64,000 bases of DNA from Elgaria multicarinata webbii (lineage: Eukaryota > Chordata > Lepidosauria > Squamata > Anguidae), in contig NC_086188.1 of NCBI RefSeq assembly GCF_023053635.1, positions 942,501 to 1,006,500 of the forward strand, given 5' to 3'. Of this stretch, positions 44,401-56,051 are shown one piece after another. Under the pieces are notes generated by a model. That model did no database searches and was not told the DNA's origin. It saw only the letters and a list, made by a program, of their open reading frames with translations. Numbering within the stretch: the stretch's first letter is position 1; each line of letters opens with the position of its first letter. Both the position numbers and the translations under genes were made by a program.

Positions 44401-47400
44401 CGTGCGTGTCGAGGTGGGGTGGGGTGGGGAGCTGAAAACACGCTGGGAGTTACAAACTGGTTCCTGCATGAAAATGTGTCCCCACGTGGATGTTTATTAA
44501 AGCATTGGGTAACGAGCGAACTGTCTCTTATTCTCCACTTCCTGTGCGCATTCAGAAACAATCCCCTTGTCAAATCCTTTGTGTTTGGGGTTGAAGGGCA
44601 CCTGTTAGTTGTTGTTATTTTTGTGTTGTCTGATAACTGAAGAACCGCGGGCAGTTCACGTAAAAACACTTAATGTCATAAAATGCAGAAAAGAGACATG
44701 GTACTACGGTGCTTTTACCTCCTCCGCCCCCTTCTCTTCTCTCTCCTCTCCAGACGTTCAACAAGGCCGTGGGAATCTTCAGCCAGTCCCTTTTCCACTT
44801 CAGCACCGAACAAGCGATCACTGGAACCCTGGACGGGAAGATCGTGGTCTGGGACGCCGTGTGCCCTCCCCCCTCCAAGGCGAGCGCCGCCTGCCTGAAG
44901 CCGTACAACATGAAGGCCATCAAGGTGATGTCCCTGCAGAAGGAGGGCATCACGGTGCTGGCCATCACGGACCGGTGAGCGGCTCCCCCCTCCCCCCCTG
45001 CATTTGAATCTCTCCTTCCCTCCTGTTCTTCCTTGCAAAAGCCCTGCGGGGAGGTTGGTTGGGCTAAGAGGCGCAGGCCGGCCCGAGGAAGCTGCCTTGC
45101 GCAGAGTCAGGCCCGGGGTCCGTCTGCCCAGTATCGTTGACGCTGTCAGGCAGCAGCGGTTTCAGGCAGGAGTTCCGCCCCCCCAGCCCACCTACTTGAA
45201 GAGGCCAGGGATTGAACCTGCACCCTTAGGCGCTCGGACCAAAGCCGTCGCCCTGGCCGGGTAGCAAGTAGGCAGCCCGGGCAGCTCCCCCAGCAAAGGA
45301 GTCGCGTGCTGAAAAGGGGCAGCTCCCGGCAACAGCCGAGCTGCTGCGTCCTGCCCTCGCTCCAGCTTCTGGAGCAGCCCCACATCGGAGGCGCTGCAGC
45401 CCTCCCGTCTCAAGGTTGCTCGCGCCCGTGCCACTGTCTTCCCCCAGCCCCCCTCCCAGGAGATGCTCATGGGTCCCCGGGCAGCAGCAGCTGCTTGGCC
45501 CCTGGGCGAACGGAGTGCTGGGCTAGACGGACCCTGGGTCTGATCCGGCCTCAAGGCTCTTCTTCTGAGATGCCAGGGATCTTCGCACGCCAAGCGGGGG
45601 CTGTACCACTGAGCTACGGCCCTTCCCTGTTCATCTAGTGAACCGCCAAATTAAAATTCATGCAGCCTTCTCCAGGGCTGCATGAAAGGAAAGGGGGGGG
45701 GGGGAACAAAGAGTGTTGAGAATTTGCATAACGCTCTGGTGAGTCTCCCCCGTGCTAGCCAGCAGAGGGCGCCATGGCAAACGTTGGCTGAGGAAAGGGG
45801 GCCAGCCCGCGTCCTTCCGAGACCTCCATTCCGCCACGGATTCTGCCGCAGGACGACCGTCCCAAACTCCCGATAGACGTGCCGGCAGCTCCCAATGCCT
45901 CCCAGGCCCCCTCTCTGCCCTCTCCCTGTGTGAGGCTGACGCTTCTAGGGCTCCTTCACGCACTGAGCCTTCGGCCCTGGCTCCTTAACTGGGTGAGGGG
46001 GCCGGGGTGTGTGTGTGTCTCACCTTCCCCGTGCTCCGATGGATTTCTCCCATTCACAGCACTGAAGGGAGCCCCATCTCTTTCCTGCTGGATCAGACCC
46101 AGGTCCACCTAGTCCAGCATTCTCTTCACACAGGGGCCAACCACAAGCAGGCCGCTGAGAGCAACAGCCCCCTCCCACCCCTGTTCCCCAGCAAACGGTG
46201 TCTATAGGCAGGCGGCCTCTGGTAACGAGGCCAGATTCAGGGCCATTCACAGTGCAATGAATTCAGTGGCCCCGTTCTTTTATCCAAATTCCCAGATCCC
46301 TGCATTGAGCTGGGGGTTGGGCCGGAAGGCCTTACAGGCCCCTTCCAGCTCCACGATGCTGTGATTCTGACTGGGCGTTTCTTTGAGGCACAGCCGCAGC
46401 AATAACCTCCTGTCTGGAAAAAACGAGTAAATCTCCTTCTTGCAACGGACGCGGCGGCGCTGGGCCTCCGCAACGAACGGCTCTTCTTTCCAGGTGTTTT
46501 GTGACCTGCGATGACCGAGGCCACGTGAAGTTCTACAACGGAGACCTGCAGCTTCTGCACTGGTACAGCCAGTTCCGGGTGGGGCCCATTCGGTCCATCT
46601 CCTTCTCCAGGCAGCCGGCGTGCCCCGCGGACGTCTCCCAGTACCCCACCTCTTGCACCCTGTCCGGCCACCCCTTCGTTGCCAGGTGAGAGCCCTGTTA
46701 CGCCACCAGGGCCTGGAAAGCCGCTCTTAGGCTGTCCGGAGGCCCACGTTGGGCTTGTCTCGCGCCTGAGCTGCCCCAGGGAATGTGGGGGCTTCAGGTA
46801 GAAATCCAAACGGTGCTGCTACTCCCACACCCACCCATCCCGTTTCTTTTCCACGGCGCAGGAATTTCCTACTGGCCACGTCCGATGCACTGGTGATTCA
46901 CGTCAAGCCAGAGGGGATGAAAATCAGCAAGTGCCTGGAGGAGCCCAGAGAGGCCGTCCACGCCCTCGCCTGCCACCCCAGCAAGCCCCTCATGGCCAAG
47001 GGCAGCTCCTGCGGGCTCCTGAAAGTGTGGAGCTACACGCTCAATAAGTACCTCGTCAGCCGGATCTTTAAGGGCGGAAGCGTTCGCAGCCTCTGCTATA
47101 ATCACGACGGTACGGATCCACAGGCCCTCGCCCTTGGCGGCTCCCGTTCTTCTTGCTGGGCTCGTTTCCTTTGGAGCAGGGGTGGGGATCCAAAGGGCCT
47201 GAGGGCCAAATTGGGGCCCCCAGCCTCTCCCCAGGGGGCCACGCCCTTTTCTTCTCCATTCCCGGCCGTTTCGTGGCTTCCCAGCCTTGGAGCTGTTTCC
47301 CCCACCCCCACCCCCACCCCCTCGTAGTCGTGGGGCGCTCAGAGCTCAGAGCTGAACCAGGCGGTGTTTCCGGTGTCTCCTTTCAGGTTCGTTGTTGGCA

Positions 47401-50400
47401 GCCGGTTTCCGCGACGGGAGCGTTTACATCCTTGATTCTATTTCTCTGGAAGACGAATGTCCGGAATCTTTCCAGTACTCAAGAGGTCCCGTCACCCACA
47501 TGAGCTTCTCCCACGACTCCCAGTACCTGGCCACTGCCGTGAGTGGCCCCTGCTTCTCCCGCATAGGTCACTGGTCTGTGCTCCCCAGAAGCACGGCGGA
47601 ACGCCGGCCTTTCCCGCAGCTCTGCACAGCGCCCGGACTTGGCTCAAGGGCATCTGCTTCTGGAAACTGGGAAGGCTGGCGGGCCTGATTGCGGGGCTGG
47701 CCTCCACCCCTTCCTCCGAGGGGCACCAAGGGGCATGCGTGGCTCCCCCGCCCCCAAAACCTGTTTCCACAACGACCTTGTGCGGTTGGGTTGGGCTGAC
47801 AGAGTGAGACGGGATTAAGGTTCCTCGGCCAGCCTTAAGGCTCCTGCGTCTTCGGGACGGAGGCATCTGCCTTCGGCCGAGTCCAGCCCTGGTTCCATCT
47901 TGCCCCGTCTTGTCGACCCTGACTGGCAGCAGCCCGGGCTGCCTGGGGATTCCAGGCAGGAGCCTGAAACCCCGGGGACCTCCTGCCTGCCAGCCAAGCA
48001 GGGGCCTCTTCTGCCATTGCGCTACGGCCCCTCCCACAGCCCTCGTTCAGTGCTCTAAGCCGTGTGCCACACTGGGAAGGAAGGAAAGAAGGAAGGTGAG
48101 AGAGCGAGAGAGAGAGAGAGAAGCTCAGATTAACGGGGAAAACTGGTTTGGTTTTGTTGTTCGCTGTTCAGGATGAAAACCTTGCCGTGAACCTTTACAA
48201 AAAAGTCCTGGCAGGCGAGCAGCATGTCTGGGAGCGCCTGGCAGGGCTCCACGCCCACTACAAGCCCATCCGCTCCATCCTCTTTGGGGTGCACCTGGAC
48301 AGCGACGAACCCAGGCTCTTAAGCCTCGGAGAAGACCGGCTCTTGGTAAGTGCTGCTGGTGACCGGGGGTGAGGGGTGGGTGGGATGCCACGCCAGGCGT
48401 CAAGGCCCGGAGAAGAGAACCAGAGGGTCGGAACGAGGCAAAGTGTCGCTGGGAAGTCCCCGCCTGAACCGGGAGTGGTCGTAGCTCCTCCTGTTGAGGA
48501 GAGCCAAGAGCCGAGGCCTGGGTGGGCGGAGTCAGACCAGCCCCTGGAAACCCTTCGCTGCAAGGCTGGGGGCCACTGCCCGCCCGAGGGCCGAATGCCC
48601 AGTTGGAGAAGCCCGCAGGGGCCACCACCTTCCAGCTTAAGAGGCAGGGCCAGGGAACGCACCAAGCCGGCATATTTGAGCCTGACGCTTTCTACTGCCA
48701 GGAACAAAGCCTCCAGAGAGCCTTTCAGCCCTTTAGGATGGGGGGAGGGGAGGAAACGCTGCCCCAGAGCTGGGCAACCGCTAACGTTCGGCACTCGGGG
48801 GGAAAGGACGGGGCGCGGCCTTCCGAGGAGCCCCAGAGGGGGATGGGCGTGCCCCCTGGGCCCGGCTGCCTAGGACAGCCTTCCCCCCCCCCCGGTTCCC
48901 CCAGACGTGATGGTCTGCAGCTCCCGACCTCCCTCCAAGCCCCCCGAATAGCTCCCGAAATGGCGCCGGCATCCGTGCGTGCAGAGGAAGCGGCCGTGGT
49001 GAGGGGTTGAAAGAGGTCAGGCCAGGGGTTGGCGTGAGGGTGTGGATGAAGGGCGCCTTCCGCTGCCGAGGAACCAGGCGGGGCCCGTGGAGGGTGGGCC
49101 CCCTCAGTCACGGGGTGGATCCTGCTTTGCCTGCAGGTGGAGTACGACCTGGAGCACAGCGCCAAAGGTGAGCTGGCCATCATCCGAAGGGACCGCGTTG
49201 AGCAGAGTGCCGTCCCCAAGTGCATCGCCTGGTACCCGCCTCTGACGACAGAATATTTTTTCCTCACCGCCAACGACCACTACAAAATGAAGCTTTATAA
49301 CGTGACCACAAAGTTGTGCAGGTCAGCCTGGGCGCCCTCTGGCGCTCCCCCCACGGTGGGCCGGGCTCTCGCCGGCCGCTCTCCCACCCCGCTCTCCCTG
49401 TAAGGGGCTGGGGCTCCAAGCGTAAGAGGGAGGGCAGCTCCCGGAGAGCGGGGCCGGGGCTAGCGGGCCTCTGCACCGCCTGCGGCTCAACCGGTTCTTC
49501 GTGCCCCAAGATTCACTGGGAAGCTTGGTTTGGCTCGCTCCCAAATTTCACTTCCAATCTGTTCTTTCCACTCGTTTGAGCAGGGAAAATGTGCCTTTCA
49601 AATGGGAAAAGTCCCCGTTGCTTTGCCTGTATTTTTGGGAAGGGTGCACTTCTCCCCCCATTGACTACAGCCTGGAAATGCATCTTCCTTTAAATACCCG
49701 TTTCAAGGCACGTGGACGTTCCTCCTCAAAAGCGCTCCTGCTCACATTGACGTTCGGGGGTGCGAATGGGGACACCTTCCCACGGTTTGCGAAGGGAAAC
49801 GCACCCCGCGCCCGTCCCTCCACAGACGCACCTTGCAGGCGCCCAAAGCTCTGTGCCTCAGTGGCGCCACCTGGGCCGCCCCGGGAGCAGCCCTGCCGCC
49901 TGGCTCAGCCTTCCGTCAGCTGACTCCCAGCGGCCAATCCCTGCCCGCCAGGTGCTCTAAAGCCCTGCCTCCGCGTCTGGCCCCTTTCCATGAATGGTGG
50001 CCGTGTTTTTTATTTATTTATTTATTTATTTATTACATTTCTATACCGCCCAATAGCCGGAGCTCTCTGGGCGGTTCACAGAAATTAAAACCATTCAAAG
50101 TATAAAACAACAGTATAAAACCATAATATAAAATACAATATAAAAGCTCAATCAGATAAAAACAGCAGCGATGCAAAATTACGAATTTAAAACACCATGT
50201 TAAAATGTATTTATAGATTGTTAAAATGTCGGGAGAACTTGCAGTCCGTCCGAGCTTCCGTTGCCCTGCCAGACTGACCGCAGCCGGCTCTCGAGGGGAC
50301 CATGGAGCCCTGGGAACCGCCTCGGCCCTGATCCCCACCAGGTCCGCCTTTCCCAACATGGGCCTCGCCAGATGTTCTGCCCCAAGGGAATGCTGGGAGT

Positions 50401-53400
50401 TGTAGTCCAACACATCTGCTGCAGACTAGATTGGGAAGGCGGAACGATGTCCTGATGTGGGTGTGGAGACATGATCGCTAACGAGGGCTTCGCATTTTAA
50501 TGGGCAGATCAGCCAACGGAAGCTTTTAGTGGATTAATCAGCCAGAACCCATATTAGGCAAGCGAAGGGGGCACGTGCCCACCCCCATCGTCTTGGAGCA
50601 ACCTTCCTCAACCTGGGGCGCTCCAGATGTGTTGGACTGCATCTCCCAGAATGCCCCAGCCAGCAGGCTGGGGCACTCTGGGAGTTGTAGTCCAACACAT
50701 CTGGAGCGCCCCAGGTTGAGGAAGGCTGTCTTGGAGGGAATTAGTGTTGCTGTGTTACACTAGCAGAGAATAGCAGAGAATGATAAAGGGAATACGGCTG
50801 TGTCCAGTTCCTTGACTGGTTAACCCAGGGGGTCGATTCCAGAAAAACTACGTTGTGGGGACCGAACGCTTAGCAAGGCCTGCCGGAACAGAAGCCTGCT
50901 ATGCAGGGCCCTTGGGATACTGTGACTGACAGCTGGAGGAGCCAATGGGGTGGTGGGAAAGACTTGGGGGGACGTGCCCGTGGTCTTCCACAAGCCCTCG
51001 GAGTCATCCCTGGACGAAGTGGTTAAAAGCCGGGTGGCCAAGTGTCGTTTCATGGTGGTTCCTGTGTTTGTCGTAGAAAGACGGTTCTGGGACCGACGTA
51101 CGGCTCCCCTCTGGAGCAGATCCTGGTCCTCCCCGTAGCGGAGGGTGATGAGCCCCAGAGACGGTACCTGGCCTACATCACAAAAGACAAGGCAGGCAAA
51201 GCTCCTGTGGGCCCGTTCTGGGGCGGGGCGGGGCGGGGCTGGGTGGGCTTTTGGGGGCTCACGTCAGGCCCTGTCTTTCTCCCCAGGTCGGCCTGCAGAT
51301 CCTGCCCATTGATGGGAACCCGCACAGGTCCTCGGCTTTCGTTTGCCACCCGGCGGGCGTCTCCCGCCTCGCCCACTCCTACGACGGGCGCCACCTCTTC
51401 ACGGCGGGGGGCGGCGACTTCACTGTGATGAAATGGGACATCAATGTAGAGTGAGTCCCGGCAGCTCTTCCTCGTCTTCCCTGCACCGGCCGGGGCCTCG
51501 CGAACCCAACTCCCGTGCCGACGGTGCCGTCATGCGTGTGTCAAAGATGGCGCCCCCAACTGCCTCGGGGAAAGCCTCCTCCGTGGCCTGATGGATGAGC
51601 CGGGGGCTTCATCAGCTGGGCATGGCGGGATCCAGTCCCCTCTGGGATCAGGAGAGGCGTCGGCTTTTGGCCTGGTGCAGCCGGATCCCAGCCGTCCTGC
51701 TTCTGCAGCTGCCTGCCTGATAAGCCCTTAAGTGGGAGACTGCGGGGAGCTTTAGAATCATAGAAGAGTAGAGTCGGAAGGGGCCTCTAAGGCCATCGAG
51801 TCCAACCCCCTGCTCAATGCAGGAATCCATCCTACAGCATCCCTGACAGAGGGCTGTCCAGCTGCCTCTTGAAGGCCTCTAGTGTGAGAGAGCCCACAAC
51901 CTCCCTAGGTAACTGGTTCCATTGTCGTACTGCTCTAACAGTCAGGAGGTTTTTCCTGATGTCCAGCTGGAATCTGGCTTCCTTTAACTTGAGCCCGTTA
52001 TTCTGTGTCCTGCACTCTGGGAGGATCGAGAAGAGATCCTGGCCCTCCTCTGTGTGACAACCTTTCCAGTATTTGAAGAGTGCTTTCATGTCTCCCCTCC
52101 ATCTTCTCTTCTCCAGGCTAAACCTGCCCAGTTCTTTCAGTCTCTCCTCATAGGGCTTTGTTTCCAGACCCCTGATCATCCTGGTTGCCCTCCTCTGAAC
52201 ACGCTCCCGCTTGTCTGCGTCCTTCTTGAAGTGTGGAGCCCAGAACTGGACGCAGTGCTCCAGCTTCTCTAGAGACCAACGGTGTAGGCGATGGGCCCAC
52301 AGCATCCATAAGCGCGGGGGTGGGGGGAAGCCTTGCAGGAGCCCTCTGCGGAGTGGCTGGCAGGGGCTGCTTGCTCCCTCTCCGCCTCCTTTGTTGGCTT
52401 GGCTGTGGTGGTTGAGGGGCAGGGGGCTAGAGCTGGGGTGGACCCCCCTCTGCGGGACTCCTCTGCCTGCCCCCTGTGGGGCCACTGGGGAAGAGCATTC
52501 CGCTCACCAGCATCCGAGGAAGCAGAGTCAGGGGGGTCATCGTGGGGACCTAAAGCCCTGTTCGTGCTTTCTCTCGTGCGCTTGTACGCACAAGCGCACA
52601 CCCTTTCGGCTGTGGGGCTTAATCGGTTGGAGGTCCAGCTTGAGCAAGAATTAAACGAAGGCAGTAGAATATAAATGATCCTGTTTCATAATTGCTGGCT
52701 GGGGTCCAGGCAGTGTTGAATGCCTCTGTAATTTGTTTATGGAGGAAGGCATTTTATGAGCTAATTAGCGCTTTTCTGTTGCCTCTGGCATCTTCCGTGT
52801 CTCCGCAATATTTAATGTCCAAGTATAACTTAATTATAGACAAAAGCCCTCAAGTGTTTGGATCGCAGGAGGCGCCGTCCCATTTGGGATGCAGGTGCGC
52901 TGGCTGACATTTTTGCTGCGTTTTGAGGTGGAAGCAGGAAGAAATACTCCGCGCGGCTGTGCTTGCCGGCCAGGGCTATGACGGGTGCATTTGCCTACAC
53001 ACCTGGTGCCCTCCTGATGTGTTGATGGACCGCCCCTGTTCTCCCCAATCAGCTTGAGCGATGGAGTTGTTGTCCAGCGTACCTGGAGAGCACAGGTGGG
53101 GGCAGGCTGCCTTGGCCCCTTGATGGAACTGCCGTTCCCAGGATCCCTTGGTCCGGGCAGCCGTGATGGTGGAACGGGGCTCGCAGCTGCTTTTGTACTG
53201 CGGACATGACCACGGTTCACGGTCTAGAGGCGGCTCCCTTACGAAGCGACACAGGTGCGCCAGACCTGGAGCATCCTCAGGAAACCGTGGCACTGGGTGG
53301 AGATGGGGGCCCCCGGGTGTTTGGGAGGAGCCTCAACTTGGGGGCAGCGAGTCCAATTGCAGCTACGACCTAGAACAGTCTGCAAAAACAAGACCACCTG

Positions 53401-55204
53401 CCAACTCCCCCCCACTCAGACTTCTGAGCACAGCTGCAGTCCTGACAGCAGGTGGGGGTGGGGAGGAATGCATTTCCTCAACAGCAATGCGCTGTGCCCT
53501 GTTGTAATGCAAAGCTTTTTGTGGGGCGGTTGGTTCTTGAATGGGCAGTTGAGGCCCACGAGATTTGCAAAAGACCTGATCTTGGTGGAGATGAAAACAG
53601 CTAGAAATGTGCGGTTGTGGGTGTGGGTGTTTATGTGGATCTGCTTGAACTGTGGGCCTCTCTGTGGAGGCATTGCTATGGGGTTGTCATGATGGGCACA
53701 TGCATTTCGAATCATGCTCCTCCTTGATGGTGTAGAGGGGCCTCTATGGAATCCTAAAGCTTTTCGGCTGGTTGATTTTGAGTATAGCGTTTTGCCCTTA
53801 ATTAGTTGGACAGCGCCCCTCTGGATACAGAGCCACAGCTGCTTTTTAACTTTTAGGAGATACGTTTCAGTGCTGCCTCTTGTCACATCTTCTTACCGGA
53901 GACCTGTCTGTGTCGTTCCTTCCCCAGTGCTCTGGAGGCCTCTGTCTTTCTGGGTGGTGAAGAGCTGACCCCGTTCTACAACCTTCTGGAAGGTGGCCGA
54001 GCGGGCGAGTTTTTCAGGGTAATGTAAGACTGCACGGTTTACTTATTTATAGGACTTTTACCCAGCCTTTTGATGTAAATGACCTCAAGGCGGCTTACAA
54101 GTTGATAAAAGCAATAAAACGATATAAAAACAAGGATAAAACCACAATAAAAAAAACCCAGATTAAAGCAACAGCTAAAATAATGGGAAAGCTTATAAAT
54201 ACAATTTAAAAGCAAGAGAATAGATAGACAAGACCCTTAAACTAACACAGAGATGGCACCAGGTGAAGACGTCTAGGAAGGAAGTCTGAGTCCTCTAAAG
54301 GTCAGTAGCTTGTATTGAGCTGGGAAACAAACTGGGAGCCAGTGAAGCTCTATTAGTTTAGTTGAAACACCACGTTTAGCTAAGCGTCCTGTTAGCACTG
54401 TAGTAACGTGTGCTCTGCAGTCGAGCTCAGCTAGTAATTTGCGTTCTGCAGCAGTTGAAGTTTCTGAACGCCTTTCCAGGGCAGCCCCACGTCCCTCCCA
54501 GACCGCCGGAAGCAGCAGGAGAGAACGCTCCGTTGCCACCTCGTTCAAATGGAAGGGTCCCTGCTTGAAGGACCCCAAGATCCTAGAGCCAGCAGGTTGT
54601 GAATGCACAAGTGATGGTGTTGCAGATGTGTTTTAACATGGTTCTACATGGCTACTTTTTTGTGTCCATTTTTAAAAACAAAGTCTGAATTGGCTGACGT
54701 TTAGGATCAATTCGCAAGTGCGTTAATGCACTAGTAATGACTTAATTTATCTAGCAATCCAGTTTGTCACCTCTTTTTTATTCCGCTCCCCAGAACTCAC
54801 GGTGCTTTTTTGCCCTGTCCCATGTGCCCTTTCCAGGAGCTGGAAGACTATTTTTACTATGCTCAGCTGTGCCATCAAGGGATCGACACCATGGAGCCCA
54901 GAAAGGTGTCAACCCACATCCCCCTGGAACAAGCCCCTTTCGTCATGCGGGCGATGGGATTTTACCCCTCTGAAGAACAGGTCGGTGTTTCTTAGGGAAA
55001 CCCTACGGGTCGCACCTTTGGCCTTTGGAATTAACCACACCACTCCTGCTACCTGCCAGTATTTGAGAATGCCAGACTCTGTGTTACGCCAGCCTGCACC
55101 CCCACCTGCACCCCCACCCGCACCCCAATGTGCTGGACTTCCTCCTATCAGCCTTGGCCAGTAATAGTGGGGAGTTATAGTCCAAAACATCTAGCTATTC
55201 ATGC

Positions 55205-55252
<48 letters not shown>

Positions 55253-56005
55253 CTTAAAACTGCCCATTTTTTTTATTATTTTGAAGAGGAAGCAGGGCTA
55301 CGTGGCCGCAGTGCAGGTTGTGCTTCTGTTTTGGATCAGGTCCCTTTGCCACTTTTCTGCCCAAAGTCCCTTCCCCTCCGCGATTTGCCACCAAAGATTC
55401 TGTTTACAGTAAATAGAAAGCATGGAAGAGAGATTCCTGGCAGGAAAGTGACACAGAGGGCACTATATGGGCAAAGTGCCCTGAAAGGAGGGCTTAACAT
55501 TCTTAAATAGAGCCCCAAACTAGATTGGGAGCATATTCCAGCTAAGGGCCTTGCGGCTGCTTTTCCTACAGGCCAGCTTGAGCCTGCTTTCTTCAAAGCG
55601 TGGGTCACATAATGTGTAGTTTGGCTCATAGATGTCAGCTCCTTCCACTGGAATAATCGGAAGCTTTAAAAAGGCTGCAAGACTGGACCAGCTGTTCCAA
55701 CGCTTCAGAGGAGGAGTTTCCAGGGAGACGCAAAAGCTCCCTTGTTGGCTTTCTCTCGCAGTTCCCCGTTTTCTGTCCGTGTAATCTGCCACTCAGGAAT
55801 AGCCTCCTGTGTAACTTGCCAAAGGGCAGGACTGTTGGGCAGTAGCAAAGATGACCATGTGGCAGGGGAGAGGCAGGGACACCGCGGAACTCACGGGAAG
55901 CTAGCGGGCGGGCTGGGGCTCCCCCTCCGAGCAGAAGTCGGCCTTGTCTTTCAGAATCACAGGGGGCTGTAGGGATGTCTGAGTTGAAGCAGTTTCTTCC
56001 TCTTG

Positions 56006-56051
<46 letters not shown>

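Larger units (their letters stand above)
49322..51076 (+). other. CFAP251 intron 15, repeat-rich
   Basis: Besides the repeats listed at 50008-50725 I see no exon. Bases 49322-50000 are GC-rich and plain; 50730-51070 also shows nothing. Confidence 0.5.
51451..53927 (+). other. CFAP251 intron 17
   Basis: The largest CFAP251 intron here. It holds the CR1 at 51754-52265 and a decayed palindrome-family copy at 53001-53108. Elsewhere I see nothing that I can support. Confidence 0.5.
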
